Positions 11,403 through 23,959 are shown, numbered from the stretch's first letter. The stretch: 64,000 nucleotides of DNA from Cordylochernes scorpioides (GCA_030710605.1 CP092886.1:49592390-49656389), one strand, 5' to 3'. Program-made: numbers and translations. The notes: generated by a model not told the origin, from the sequence alone.

Positions 11403-11975
11403 TATCTAGCTTTTACTACCTATGTAAATAACACAAGATGATTGTTACCTTATCCAATTGGGAGAATCTGTATGGGGCAAGTCCCTAATAAAGGCTTTTG
11501 TGTGTGTGTATTTATCTAGCTTTTACTACCTATGTAAATAACACAAGATGATTGTTACCTTATCCAATTGGGAGAATCTGTATGGGGCAAGTCCCTAATA
11601 AAGGCTTTTGTGTGTGTGTATTTATCTAGCTTTTACTACCTATGTAAATAACACAAGATGATTGTTACCTTATCCAATTGGGAGAATCTGTATGGGGCAA
11701 GTCCCTAATAAAGGCTTTTGTGTGTGTGTATTTATCTAGCTTTTACTACCTATGTAAATAACACAAGATGATTGTTACCTTATCCAAATGGGAGAATCTG
11801 TATGGGTCAAGTCCCTAATAAAGGCTTTTGTGTGTGTGTGTGTATTTATCTAGCTTTTACTACCTATGTAAATAACACAAGATGATTGTTACCTTATCCA
11901 AATGGGAGAATCTGTATGGGTCAAGTCCCTAATAAAGGCTTTTGTGTGTGTGTATATTTATCTAGCTTTCGGGCC
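11403..11975 (+). repeat. Minisatellite, about 110-bp unit, five copies
   Basis: Five near-identical units of the same repeat as at 1-318, each with CCTAATAAAGGC plus (TG)n. The first three share a TATGGGGCAAG variant and the last two TATGGGTCAAG, so the array grew by local duplication. It marks the start of segment A2. Confidence 0.92.
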
Positions 11976-12821
11976 AACATGACCTTCAACAGAACTAGAA
12001 ATATGACTCCAGCCAAATTTGTTGTATAAATATTATACCGACGCAAAGATTCAAGAATACATATTTATGCATATTGTTCATGTGACTGTGTCCAGGATTT
12101 CTCAAAATTAAACATAATTTTTACGTCTGATATAACTTTAGTTACTCACCCGCACATACATACACACGGAAGAGAGTTATTTTTAATTAAGAAAAACTAA
12201 TTAACACCCCTCTAAATATATATTGCGAAACAACCATTGACCAGAACAAATTACCTTAATAAAGAAATGGAATTATTTTTGTGTTCAATAAAATTATTTG
12301 GGCTATCTCCGCTGACCGTTTTCCGATACATCGACCTGGTGGTCAATAGTCAAGTTTCCAAGGCTGGCGACACCGTTCGAGATGTAGAAGGATTTCAAAA
12401 AATATATATTTTTTTAAAACAAAAACCACAAAAGAAAACACATGTGACTCCACAAAATTCTGATAGCGCTATTAATAAAATGGATTCTGTCTGAAAGGTT
12501 TTCACAATAATTACAGAGGATTTCTGTATTATTTCGTGGAAACGTTTTATCTATAATTTTCAAAATGAAATATGTGTTACCTTTGGATGTCACAATCCTG
12601 TGCGGCCACCGACTACCAGCCAGAAGCAAGAAATTGCTTGTGTGTTCAGTTGGAGATATTAGATATAGCATTGACTATAAGAATTAAAAGTTAGAAAATG
12701 TAAATTATTTATAGCGCGTTTGTGTATTTTTTAAGGAATGTCTTTCAAAAAGAATCTTACGCGTCTAAAATAGTTTCTAATTTTCATAACAGATGGCGCG
12801 CTAGTGTATCGTAATATGTTA

Positions 12822-13110
12822 TTTTATTATCCCTAGTATACTTGGTACAGGCTATGATAATCATGTTGGGTAGAAGTTGGCGACTGCTTTTACTGTAAGT
12901 GCACCACATGTCTACACATGTGAATATCAGTTGGAATTTTGAACTTACAAATGTGCCAGAGCCCCGTTGGTTACTTACAGTCGCTAGTGGGGTTGGACTT
13001 TTGCAAAAATCGGGGGTCATTAGAGCATTTTTTTTAAATTAGAAAAGTTCTCAATCCGGGATTCGATCCCGGGTCGTAGCGGTCGAAACTAACTGTTTAG
13101 ATCAACCTCT
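12822..13110 (-). mobile_element. tRNA-derived SINE (SINE1), A2 copy
   Basis: This is the duplicate of the SINE at 1179-1470, in the same position of segment A2, so the insertion predates the duplication. The B box region reads GGGATCGAATCCCGG on the minus strand. Confidence 0.75.
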
Positions 13111-13323
13111 CATTAATGAGATGAAAAACTGATGAGCCAGACACTCCCGAATGTTTTTTTACCACAGTAAGGACAGTTGATTTATCATATATTTATACAT
13201 TTATTAATTATTGACATTTTGTTTTTTAAAGCTGATTTCTTATATATAGATGGCGCGCTATTGCCTTATGATTAATTACACACATATATGGAAATCATGT
13301 TGACTAACAGCTATATTATTCAG

Positions 13324-13443
13324 GTGCAACAAGCTGCGTTGACGAGTGGCACGCAGCTGAACTCGCGGATTCGAGCAATGGAGGCGCCTGAACAAGAACA
13401 GAAGTCTAGTATATCAAACTTAAATATCATAACGTGTCACTGA
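13324..13443 (+). CDS. Candidate terminal exon, A2 copy
   Basis: This is the duplicate of the exon at 1699, with the same acceptor TATTATTCAG. It reads VQQAALTSGTQLNSRIRAME, then diverges downstream and stops after 39 codons. Several changes from the A1 copy are replacements, which argues for relaxed constraint in at least one copy. The gene is unknown. Confidence 0.35.
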   Translation: MQQAALTSGTQLNSRIRAMEAPEQEQKSSISNLNIITCH

Positions 13444-13683
13444 AAATAATCATTTATTTCATATATAATTATCCTTATGACTACAATTTCTCCCAATGAT
13501 GGAATATCTTAGTATTCCTTTTTTGTAAAATACATTAGGTTGAGAATGTAGCCATTATCCCGACTCTGCCTCCTCCTCAGCTGCCAAAAGGCATTATGTC
13601 GCGTAGGATAGAACTGCACAGTGTAGATAGTATACAGTATAGAGAAGTAAAAACACACACACGTCCAATTTCATCTTTTTTGT

Positions 13684-13970
13684 GCTTATCCCTAGTCCCG
13701 TGGTACAGGCCATGATAATCATGGTGGGTAGACGTAGACGACTGCTTTTACTGTAAGTGCACCACATGTCTACACATGTGAAAAACAGTTCGACTTTGCA
13801 CTTACAAATGGGCCAGAGCCCCGTTTGGTTACTTGCACTCGCTGGTGGGGTTGAACTTTTGCAAGAATCGGGGGCTATGGAAGCATTTTTTTAATCAGAA
13901 AAAAAGTGCCCAATGCGGGATTCGAACCCGTAGCGGTCAAAAACAAACGGTTTAGACCATCCTTCCACCG
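13684..13970 (-). mobile_element. tRNA-derived SINE (SINE1)
   Basis: The minus strand has an A-box-like TGGTCTAAACCG and a B box GGGTTCGAATCCCGC. The body matches the other copies and the end is TAGGGATAAGCA. It is present only in A2, so it inserted after the A duplication or was lost from A1. Confidence 0.85.
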
Positions 13971-14139
13971 ACCCCGTATTTCATCATATAAAGTACACCT
14001 TTAATCTCCTGCGCGGTATGGAATCGAGAGTTATTATGTGTTCGATATTGGATGCGAAAATGACTTCGCTTTTTTTTTCCGATTATAAAATTTGATGAAA
14101 TTGAAACAAAATTATGCAAGACATTTATCACATATAATA

Positions 14140-15530
14140 AAGCGTTTGTTCGTTGAAGCCGAATAGGATTGGTCCATTCTGTGTCACGTGTTCAAGTTAC
14201 GTAGGATGTTTGTTTGTTATTACGTTGGATGTTTGTTTGTTCCCTAACTCCTCTCTTAATATTTTTATTTTATACGACAATATTTCGTATACATATTACA
14301 TTTGGTCCCGGAATTATTCAGGTAACTTCAAAATTATATTTAAACTTTTAAAAATAACGCAGTTAGCAAAAATACGCATTTAGCTCGACGTTAAGCTCGA
14401 CGTTAGCGACACGCTCGGCCATTGATTGAAATAAAACGAAATAATTTGATATATAAATATTCGTAATTTACACTAGCCACATCAGCCACATATTTGATAA
14501 TATTCATAATTTACACTTTAAATACTTTTCATACTTGCCTTCTCTTTTCTAATTTTTATAGTCTAAATATTTAAATGCGTACTTTTAACGACGACATATT
14601 CGTAATATACACTAGCCACATCAGCCACATATTTGATAATATTCATAATTTACACTTTAAATACTTTTCATACTTGCCTTCTCTTTTCTAATTTTTATAG
14701 TCTAAATATTTAAATGCGTACTTTTAACGACGACATTTTTCATTTTAGTAAATCTTAGTAATCTTTAGTAAATTTTACACTTTAATAACATTTTTCATTT
14801 TTAATTTTTCATTTTTCATTTTAGCACCGTTTTTATTTTGTTAAGGTCATTTTTCATAAAATGTCTGTTTGTCTGTATGTATGTTTGTTCCCTAACTACT
14901 CTCTTAATATTCTATTTTATACGCCAATATTTAATTACGCCAGAAATTGGCTATTTTAATATTGCTTATATTAAATATGCCTATGCGTATTTTTTATTTT
15001 ATTAAATATTTATATTCTTTATTCGATTCGCTCGGCCATTGATTGAAATAAAACGAAATAATTTGATATATAAATATTCGTAATTTACACTAGCCACATC
15101 AGCCACATATTTGATAATATTCATAATTTACACTTTAAATACTTTTCATACTTGCCTTCTCTTTTCTAATTTTTATAGTCTAAATATTTAAATGCGTACT
15201 TTTAACGACGACATTTTTCATTTTAGTAAATCTTAGTAATCTTTAGTAAATTTTACACTTTAATAATATTTTTCATTTTTAATTTTTCATTTTAGCACCG
15301 TTTTTATTTTGTTAAGGTCATTTTTCATAAAATGTCTGTTTGTCTGTATGTATGTTTGTCCCCTAACTACTCTCTTAATATTCTATTTTATACGCCAATA
15401 TTTAATTACGCCAGAAATTGGCTATATTAATATTGCTTATATTGAATATGCCTATGCGTATTTTTTATTTTATTAAATATTTATATTCTTTATTCGATAT
15501 TTAGTTAATATTCATTTCGATATTTAGCGA
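14140..15530 (+). repeat. Nested tandem repeat: 617-bp unit with an internal ~138-bp duplication
   Basis: CTCGGCCATTGATTGAAATA occurs at 14414 and 15031, a spacing of 617. Inside the first unit a ~138-bp block (CACTAGCCACATCAGCCACA onward) is repeated head to tail at about 14460 and 14600. The flanking ATGTCTGTTTGTCTGTATG phrase recurs. No ORF is preserved, and the units could derive from a non-autonomous DNA element. 15531-16200 shows nothing recognisable. Confidence 0.85.
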
Positions 15531-16204
15531 ATATTCAAAATAGACGCTCAAAATAAAATAGAATAAAATTTCAATATATATCGAAAATTGATCTATGTCA
15601 CATTGTTATATTATATAGTGTTATATTATAGTGTAACTTCTTTTTTTTGCATTTTTACACTATACATTTTTACACTAATACTATAAAATGTTGATATTAT
15701 GCCGTAAGAGTACAACTGAGAGTACACACTAAATAAAATAGTAAGAATAATGTTATTTCCAATTAAGGTTTTTCAATAACGAAAACATATTGATGTTAGA
15801 GTTTCAAAGAAAATCTAAAAATGAAAATGTTGTTAAAGTAAAAAATTAAATTGTGCTGTCTTATATTATTGTTTTTTTATTGTTGTCTCTTATAAATGTC
15901 TTAAAGTTGCAAAACCTATATATAAAGGAAAAGGAATGACCGTTTCTCTTTATTATATTAATTAATATAGCTCAATTGTTTTTGACTTATAACTTTATAT
16001 TCGATATTTATCATCATATTTGGTTTGTTTGGTATCAAAAAAACTGCGAATATATATTTTTTTTATCTCTGGCTCACTGTTCTTTTTAAATTATAATAAC
16101 AATTTTGATGTCGATTTGAAAAATTATAAAATATATAAAATATCATTTTAACTAATAGAAAAGTTAACATATTTACCTTTTACCTCGAACGCTTCCGATT
16201 ACAT

Positions 16205-17110
16205 ATTATTAAGTATCAAAACGGAATGTGAGAAATAGAATTAGGAATCCACATGCTCTAGCCGTCCTTGGACGGGCTTTTCTACTAGTTAAAAATAATT
16301 GCATTGTCAAATACAACGTTCTTCCATAATTTGGGTGGTTTATGGATGTTTTTTGTTCCGTGGCAATCCAATCATCAAGACAATTTTCAACATTTTGGCT
16401 ATTCTGGAAGCGCTGGTCAGTCAATCCATGTGCCTTCGACCAGAAGCGGCGATAATCAGAAGGAGCGATGTCTGGAGAGTATGGCGGGTGGGGTAAAACT
16501 TCCTATTTTTAGTTTTTCAGGGCGCCTTTACCGATTATGCGACATGTGGCCTTGCGTTTCAATGAAACAATATCAATTTGTCATGTCGTTGCGCCCCATT
16601 ATGGTCGTTTCACTGCGATTTATTGGCATAATTGTTGATGTATGTCAGTGATTTTCGCCTGGTTGCGCGTAGTAAAGTATGCCGTGTTGATCCCACCAGA
16701 TGCACAGAAGAACCTTCTTGCCGTGGACATTAGATATCGTTCTTCGATTTCCCTTGTAATTTTCACCTAATTCATAAGGCAATAATTTCACACCTTCTGG
16801 GGCTTTTCCATAGCATGCGGAGGAAGTGAAACAGTCTGTCGAGTGACGTTAAGAGAAGCCGCTAACTGTTCTTCATCCAATAATGCTTGGAGTTTCTCAT
16901 CCCAGAACTTTTTGGCAGTTTTCAGTGTCCCTTGTCGTTGATTTCAAAATTTTCAGATTTGATTCCTTTGAACCACATTTGACAGGTTCTTAATGAAGAA
17001 GTATTGTTCCATAGGCGCGCTTTATATTGAGCATTTGAAAAACTTCGGTTGCGCTTTTCCTGAGGTTGAAGAGAAAATGAACAAAGTTCCTGCAAATCAG
17101 ATATTCAAGG
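16205..17110 (-). pseudogene. Mariner transposase (cecropia-like), broken
   Basis: The minus strand contains, in order, degraded WLPYEL-type linker codons, VHGKKVLLCIWWDQHG (the conserved KVLLCIWWD block after the first catalytic Asp), a PPAILSRHRSF remnant of the third catalytic block, and AHGLTDQRFQ plus DWIATE from the C-terminus. Stops and frameshifts abound. The N-terminal part is shared with A1 (2160-2610); the C-terminal part is found only here. Confidence 0.75.
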
Positions 17111-17793
17111 CACAAAAGTAGAAATCTAAAGAGCTTTAAATAAAAATGCGCATAGTTAATTTAGAAAGTGTTGCTCATGAATAGCTAGCGCTTTATGACA
17201 CAGAAATCGATGCAAAACAAAGGGATAGGTAAATTTTGTTTATGAAAATTTATAATGGATTAAATAAAAACGCGGAGTAAATATTATTCACCCAATACGT
17301 ATATAATCTGGGAAATATTTGCAATTAAGCATAAATAAATGCGATAACAAGTTCACTTTTTCAGAGAACACGTTTCCAAGCTTAATATTTGATGAATAGG
17401 AAAGACATTTCTTCGCTACCTCTCTGCAACTGAGGGTGGCCACTTCCTCCTTTCTCCATTTCCAAAATCCATACCCTGTTTCTAATTGGCGAAGTCTCGC
17501 TAAACGATTTCTTCTTGCTTGCTGTTCGGCTGTGAGGTTATACGGAACCCATATTCGTTCCTTAAATATTTTGTCTCAGAACATTATGAGCGGTTCGTGT
17601 TGAGAATAGTGATCTAGACCACGTTAGGTAAATCGTGAGACATCAGAAAAAATATCTCTTGCTTGAATCAGTATCTTCTAATCAACGAAAATATGGTGAA
17701 CACTACTGCTTGCCTAATAATCCTTAGAAAAACATTTTCAACCATTGGAGCGTCCTTTTCTCTGACTTTCTGTTCGCACCACATACAGAATTT

Positions 17794-18087
17794 ATAATAC
17801 AATATAATGCGGCTTATGATTGTAAAACGACATTTGAAAATTATTCCGCATGTGTTTCTTTTGAACGAAAAATAGAAATTTATTTCAAGGTGAAATAACG
17901 ATTATTTCTAACCTAAGGGGTGAAGTATGATAAACGGATAATTTTCCATTTATCATTACTCTTCACAATTCATCCTTTTATATTTCACACCTAAGGTTAG
18001 AAATAATCGTTTTTTCTCCTTGAAATAAATTTCGATTTTTCGTACAAAAGAAACACATGCGAGATAATTTTCAAATTTCATTTTACA
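17794..18087. mobile_element. Foldback (MITE-like) insertion
   Basis: Two inverted arms of about 110 bp (GTGTTTCTTTTGAACGAAAA against its complement near 18040) surround a short centre. Compared with A1 at about 3310, this block is extra. It is bracketed by the near-repeats ACCACATACAGAATTTA and ACCATATACAGAGTTTA, a possible long target duplication. No ORF is present. Confidence 0.8.
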
Positions 18088-19149
18088 ACCATATACAGAG
18101 TTTAGATTACTGATAATTCTAGCTTTGGGGCTTTTTTGCAAAAGGGAAGTAAATACAGCTATTTATTATTTTTGAACTTCTCCAACGCCCGAATTCCAGA
18201 TTTTAATTGCGTGGTACTCACTAACATATCCTGATTCACATGACTAAATGTTAAGGGAAAATCGAAAAAAACGATTACGATATAGACTTCAGATGCGATG
18301 CGTTTCTTTATAAATACGTATATAAAATATAAAATAACAAAGTAACACTTTTCGCGTTTGAAGTCTGTCGTAACCTTTTGATTCGCATTCATACTGTTAG
18401 ATGTGTAAGCTATTATTATTACTTTTTAGGTAAAATGTATATGGAATTTATTTCCTTGGCAAGAAATTTTCATAATAAACTCAAAGATCAGTTTTATATT
18501 GACAAGTATATAGGATCAAACGCCTATTGGAATAAATGACAAAAAGTATTGGGTGCCTTCAAAGTCAAGAACGCTAAGAGTGCAGCTGGTCGCACTTCAC
18601 CTTTCCATATTAATTGTTAATCCGCAATCTGAGAATTGGTCACAAATCGACCAAATGCTAGCATAATGCATCGCTTAACTCTGGTTGTGTTTTCAGTCTA
18701 TTTTGACATGTGGTTAGTTACGAACAAGTCAATGTTCAAAATTCGCGAAACAATTCCAAAAGCAATTTCCGTTCATTACAGAAACTCTGAGAATTTCTTT
18801 TTTGTTTCGAGGTAGAGTTGTTATTGGTATTTTTTTTTTTTAGCGATTTGGTCAAAATAAGGTTTGTGAAAACAACAATAATACAACCTTTTAACTTCCC
18901 GCCTACTGTGGCTTCTAATTTTCAGAACGGAACATTTCATTTCGTTTTTTCAAAAATGCGATAGTGTTTTTACCAGGAATATCTAAAATGTTTTCGGTTG
19001 CGAGAGAAAATCCAATTATGCGGCATGGAGAAAATCCACAGGCAATAACAAAGCTAATATGGAAGAAGTAATTTAGAAAGGTTCAACAATGTTTTCAAAA
19101 CAATAACGGACGACACAAAAAACATGCTCTTAATAAATCTGGACAAATA

Positions 19150-20340
19150 CAGAAGGTGTTTCCTTTTTAAAAGAACAATTCTAGTGATTTATCAAAAGAA
19201 TATTTACAAATATTCTCTAATTTATTGTTCTCTACGTGTAAGACAAACGTTTAGCAACAGCCTTGCATCGATTTTTCCCAGAAATAAGGCTTCGTCTTAG
19301 AATATTTTGATGAAAACCATCCCAACAGTGCTTAACGACTTTCCAGAAACCATCTAGTGTCTTCGACTTTCTAGAACTAAGAGCAGCTTTTTCAGAACGC
19401 CAAAAAAAACCACAAAAATATTTATAAGGGCTAAGTCTAATTATTTGGCGGGAATGTGCTTAAAAGGGATTTTCGGAATTCCAGTTTATCCCTTTTTTTA
19501 GTCCAAGTGTTGAACGTGAAGTATGACACGTGGCTTTATCTTGATGCAGCCACACGGAACTGAAGTCACTTGAATACAATAATGGGGCCTAGTTGTCAGA
19601 GAATGGGTATAAGACAAGTCTTTAGTAGATTTGCTAATTTATTTTCACCTTCTTTATAGGAAGCTTCCCATTGTAGCAGAAACATGCGGTTATCATGAAA
19701 CCTTTGAGAAACTCTCATTGCATTGCTTGACCCATTTCTAAAAGGGGTTTATTTGATAGTTAGCGTAGTAAATGGCTCGGGTTGGTTTCTATCATTGAGG
19801 TAAACCTATGACTCGCCCAGTGTAACAACAATCTTCCATTTTTCACCTGCCAGCTACTTTTTATGAAGGGCCCTGCTTCAGGTCTTGCGTTCCTCGATGT
19901 GGCGAGGCTTGAAAACATGAACTTTTCCCCTGATAATACGGTTAACGATAGAAAGCGGTACGTTGGCTATTGTATAAATGCTCCTTTGGGATGGTAGACT
20001 TTTTCTCTCTTCGGTTGAAGTTGAAGGTTTATTCTGGCAGCCTAATTCAAAGGGATATTTTAATAGATATCAAAATTATTTTCATTTTCTTCATTTAATA
20101 TTCTTTTCTTTCATATTTTAATAATTTGGGCAAACAACTATTTCTTCTAGAAAAGTCTGAGAACGCAATATTTTGCAAAAATCATTTATAATTTTGGGCT
20201 TACGAATATTTTAAAATCCTTTTATAATGAAATATAAAACAGAGCAGTTTCTTTCGAATGAATAAAATGATTGGTTTGCGCGCTTTTTTTCGCGTGTTAC
20301 AGCGTTGAAAAATTGTTCTTTTAAAACGGAGCACCCTCCG
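19150..20340 (-). mobile_element. Tc1/mariner-superfamily element, B1 copy
   Basis: TA dinucleotides flank inverted ends (CAGAAGGTGTTTCC at one end, the complement of CGGAGGGTGCTCC at the other), both followed inward by TTTTAAAAGAACAATT. The length is 1191 bp. The transposase is on the minus strand and broken. It has a WLHQDKATCHTSRSTL second catalytic block, a remnant of the third block and a C-terminal KSKTLDGFWKVVKH region. It is shared with B2, so it predates the duplication. Confidence 0.85.
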
Positions 20341-20597
20341 TATTACTCAAAGATTGTTATAAAACATGGGGAATCTGATTTCTACTTTTTATTCTAATAT
20401 ATAAACACTTATGGGTTTGCAACATTTCACTGATTTGCTTATTTTAAATGATGTGATGGATTTATCTATGTACTTAAAGAAGGTTGGAATAAAGGTGTAT
20501 TAGCAACGTTAATTAAAAACAACCCATTTTGATACTCTAAAAATAGATTTTATGACTTGAAACAAAAGTTACAATAATATATATGTTGAATTAAAAC

Positions 20598-20655
<58 letters not shown>
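20598..20655. repeat. (TA)n microsatellite
   Basis: About 28 uninterrupted TA units. The matching B2 site (about 45297) is much shorter, so the tract has changed length since the duplication. 20345-21262 has no gene that I can see. Confidence 0.95.
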
Positions 20656-20658
<3 letters not shown>

Positions 20659-21262
20659 GTGTAATACTTTCTTTATTCGATCCACACCTTGACATTAAAT
20701 TTAATATCGAAAATTTGATAACTAAAAATGCTTACAAAAAGAAAAAAAAAAGGAAAATATATATATATATTAATATGATAAATATTATATAATATATACA
20801 CAGTAAGTATATAAATTAAAAATATATATTTTTAAATAATTTTCAAAATATTGACGTAGTATATCGCTATCTGTATTGAAAAATGTGAATTATAAGAACG
20901 CGAATGTTTCGTTTTTGAAATAAAACAATTTCCACTTGCTCTTATTTCAATGAGTGGTAGGGTTGATTAAATTGGCGGAACGCTGTGAGAGTTAATCACT
21001 AACGAACACACTTCTTTATTATTGCAGTATGAGAGTAGAGAAAATGTTTTGTTTCAAAAGAAAATTCACCCATATATGCGTTATAAATATTTTACATAAA
21101 AAAAAGATAAATTTATAAATGCCACCAGTAGCACTCTTAGCGGTAAGTAGCCTTTGTATAGCCATGTTTTATATTTTAAAATTTATCACATAGATTTTTG
21201 TAATATGTTCAATTATCTCTACAAGATTAATAAATCTCTACAACATCTATCTACGTATAATT

Positions 21263-21441
21263 AAAAAGGCATATATTGGATCAAAATATCATTTATTTTA
21301 CCAATATTTCAGTTGGCTGAACGCCAACCTTTATCAAGGTGTTATAACATATTTAATGTGTGTCAACAACAAACTCAGCGCCGGCGTTCAGCCAACTGGA
21401 ATATTGGCAAAATAAATTATATTTTGATCCAATATATGCCT
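21263..21441. mobile_element. PLE-terminal foldback, family A
   Basis: Inverted arms start GGCATATATTGGATCAAAAT and contain TTCAGTTGGCTGAACGCCAA. They surround a short centre with CAACAACAAACTCAGCGCC. These arms are the terminal repeats of the PLE at 28855-31215, joined with almost nothing between them. Each arm holds a hammerhead-like motif with an altered core. The B2 copy is at 46403-46585. Confidence 0.8.
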
Positions 21442-21637
21442 ATTAATTAAAGATTTATTTATGGATTGTTCTATTTTCAAAACATCTATCTATATTTATA
21501 TATTCTTAGGGGATTGAATATGGACCTTTATGGGAATAAGACGAATAAACACTTCATAGTGTAGATGGAGTAAAGTTTCAAAGTGCAGAGTTTCAGTTCG
21601 AAGATGTGTTTCATTAAGATAGGGCAGAAGTACTCAC

Positions 21638-21726
21638 CTCCATAGTTGGGGCGGACCCGCTTGTCGTAGCCTCGCTCGAAGATTTCATTGAGAATCTTGG
21701 TGATGTTCACCTTCTCCTGCTGCTGC
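21638..21726 (-). CDS. Rdl: Exon of an RDL-type GABA-gated chloride channel subunit (B1 copy)
   Basis: On the minus strand, an 89-bp exon lies between an acceptor GTGCGCAG and a donor GGTGAGTA. It encodes 29 complete codons: QQQEKVNITKILNEIFERGY followed by DKRVRPNYG, with split codons at both ends. The DKRVRPNYGG motif is a hallmark of the N-terminal extracellular domain of arthropod RDL-type Cys-loop channels, and an exon junction within this glycine pair fits known Rdl structure. GABA-gated chloride channels of this type mediate fast inhibition at the neuronal membrane. Codon use is GC-rich against AT-rich introns. The B2 copy (46779-46867) is identical over the exon. No other Rdl exon was found, so adjoining exons must lie outside the window or in gaps. 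Confidence 0.82.
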
Positions 21727-21934
21727 CTGCGCACATGTCACCCGCTCTACATTCCTCTCTGTTTGGTTCACACCAGTACAGCAGAGTTCTTCCTAGCTTC
21801 ACGTAGTATAGCACCAAATATCGCTATGTCTTCTAATATTTCTTATATAAGCAACAAGTCATTTCCCAGCTCGTTTATTTCAGTAGCAGGTTTGTAAATT
21901 TCTTTACAACCCAATAAAAAAGGTCGGGTGTTGA

Positions 21935-22135
21935 TATTAAAAATAAAAAAGGCATATCCTGACCAGGCTCCCATGAGCATTTATAAATATCAAAGTGCCA
22001 TCTAGTGGAACAAAAATAAACTAAACGTTTATTTAACTTGTTCTATGATATTTTGCCAACTCAATTTCTTGACAAATCAAGAAAAGTCAACCACGAACGC
22101 GTTTAGGGCTGTTGACCCTTGTCAGTGTGGTAGTA
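21935..22135 (-). mobile_element. HHR-C repeat fragment with decayed hammerhead
   Basis: The start (CATATCCTGACC), the CTCF-like GTGCCATCTAGTGG (21995-22008) and the hammerhead region match other HHR-C copies. In the ribozyme (22091-22130) the GAAA core has become TAAA and CTGACGAG has become CTGACAAG, so it should be inactive. The B2 copy lies at 47075-47265. Confidence 0.75.
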
Positions 22136-22846
22136 GCAAGTTTGTAGGGACACATTTACAGAGCTATAATTGTATATATTTAAAATGTTAACCTATCTAG
22201 AAATATATCAGTGATAAATATTATTTGAATTAGATTATATAAAAATAGTATAAAAATATATTTAGCATCATTGTTAAATATCATCATTAGTTTCAATATA
22301 AAACAAGTTTTGATGTAAAAAGGACAGTAATTTAGAAACCAGAGATTCTAGAAAATTATTTTATGTGAACTGTTAATAAACCTATCATTCAAGGTTTATA
22401 TAACTACCTTTATGGTACAGTTTAGTAACACGTATCTTCAAATCTTCCCCTCTACGTACTATAGAAGTAACAGTGTTATTTATACTTCCTATTAAACCTT
22501 GTATAAACATAGAAGATATCTCTATTTCTCACTATATCTCATATACCCGTAGCACATCTCTGCATCTTGCTCATCCCTCTACATACGTATAGCAGTCATT
22601 GGAAATCCTGCTTTACCTCGTATACTAACAGGTAATTCTAAATAAATAAAGTTTCTCCTCCACTAACCTGGATTGAATGCGCATTTATACGTATACAATA
22701 TTGTAACTATATATCATAACTATTTAATTATGGGGTGAACAATCCGGCAAATATGAACGCATTCCTAGAATTAATTTGCCTGACTCATCACAACACACAC
22801 ACGCACACACACACGCACACAAAAGGTCAACTCGGATGTACAATGC

Positions 22847-22946
22847 NNNNNNNNNNNNNNNNNNNNNNNNNNNNNNNNNNNNNNNNNNNNNNNNNNNNNN
22901 NNNNNNNNNNNNNNNNNNNNNNNNNNNNNNNNNNNNNNNNNNNNNN
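22847..22946. other. Assembly gap, 100 N
   Basis: Exactly 100 N, right after CAACTCGGATGTACAATGC. In copy B2 the same sequence runs on without a gap into the right palindrome arm, so this gap marks the end of the duplicated block. Confidence 0.98.
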
Positions 22947-23040
22947 GCACTATAAAAATAAGCAATATACATAATATAACCAGTCCAAAAACACAAACAT
23001 ACAAATACACGACACATTGTAAGCACGAGAAATCAACAAA

Positions 23041-23775
23041 CAACAAAAAACATAAAAAAACACTACAGTGTAGGCAAAAAATCAGCAAACAAAATAAAAC
23101 ATACAAAACCCTATATAGTTAGGTACAAAATCAATAAACAACATAAAGACACAAAACACTACAGTGTAGGCACAAAATCAACAGACAACATGAAAACATA
23201 CAAAACACTATACAGTGTAGACCAAAATCAGCAAACAAAAAAAAAACATACAAAACCCTATATTAGTTAGGTACAAAATCAATAAACAACATAAAGACAC
23301 AAAATCAACACACAACATAAAAACATACAAAACACTATACAGTGTAGACAAAAATCAGCAAACAAAATAAAACATACAAAACCCTATTTAGTTAGGTACA
23401 AAATCAATAAACAACATAAAGACACAAAACACTACAGTGTAGGCACAAAATCAACACACAACATAAAAACATACAAAACACTATACAGTGTAGACAAAAA
23501 TCAGCAAACAAAATAAAACATACAAAACCCTATAAAGTTAGGTACAAAATCAATAAACAACATAAAGACACAAAACACTACAGTGTAGGCACAAAATCAA
23601 CACACAACATAAAAACATACAAAACACTATACAGTGTAGACAAAAATCAGCAAACAAAATAAAACATACAAAACCCTATAAAGTTAGGTACAAAATCAAT
23701 AAACAACATAAAGACACAAAACACTACAGTGTAGGCACAAAATCAACACACAACATAAAAACATACAATACAATA
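23041..23775 (+). repeat. Satellite, 145-bp higher-order repeat made of three ~48-bp monomers
   Basis: CACTACAGTGTAGGCACAAA recurs at about 23430, 23575 and 23720, a period of 145. Each 145-bp unit contains three related monomers with headers CACTACAGTGTAGG, CACTATACAGTGTAG and CCCTATATAGTTAGG, followed by A/C-rich bodies. The headers are small palindromes (CACT...AGTG). About five units are present and early ones are irregular. 22947-23040 is degenerate sequence of the same kind. Confidence 0.92.
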
Positions 23776-23959
23776 TTTTATGAAATATTATATTTCTACA
23801 ATTTATCCTAAGCTTCAATACCTGGGATATAATATATTAGAATATATCTAATAAAATAACCAAGATTATAAATTTATATGTGATAAAAAATCTCTTGAAA
23901 AATTCAGATGTTATATTATATATGTATATGAAAATAGAGCAATCCATACTTAAATCATT

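Larger units (their letters stand above)
11403..18484 (+). other. Segmental duplication, copy A2
   Basis: This is the same order of elements as 1-3696, with extra material. 13485-16735 has a SINE, a 617-bp tandem repeat and a mariner 3' half. 17794-18087 is a foldback not found in A1. 11976-12821 matches 318-1178 almost base for base and holds no convincing gene. Confidence 0.85.
18484..22846 (+). other. Segmental duplication, copy B1
   Basis: From GGATCAAACGCCTATTGGAA to CAACTCGGATGTACAATGC this segment recurs at 43201-49325. B2 has three extra insertions: a family E repeat, a DD41D transposon and a LINE tail. B1 shows the empty site for each. B1 ends at a 100-N gap. Confidence 0.92.

Noticed and set aside
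16299..16651. Plus-strand 115-codon open frame
   Set aside because: It is the antisense shadow of a decayed mariner transposase whose motifs are clear on the minus strand.
22724..23106. Open frames crossing the N gap
   Set aside because: The gap has unknown sequence and size and the flanks are CA repeat and satellite.
23041..23775. CRISPR-like regular repeat
   Set aside because: No unique spacers. The units are contiguous satellite monomers in a eukaryotic genome.
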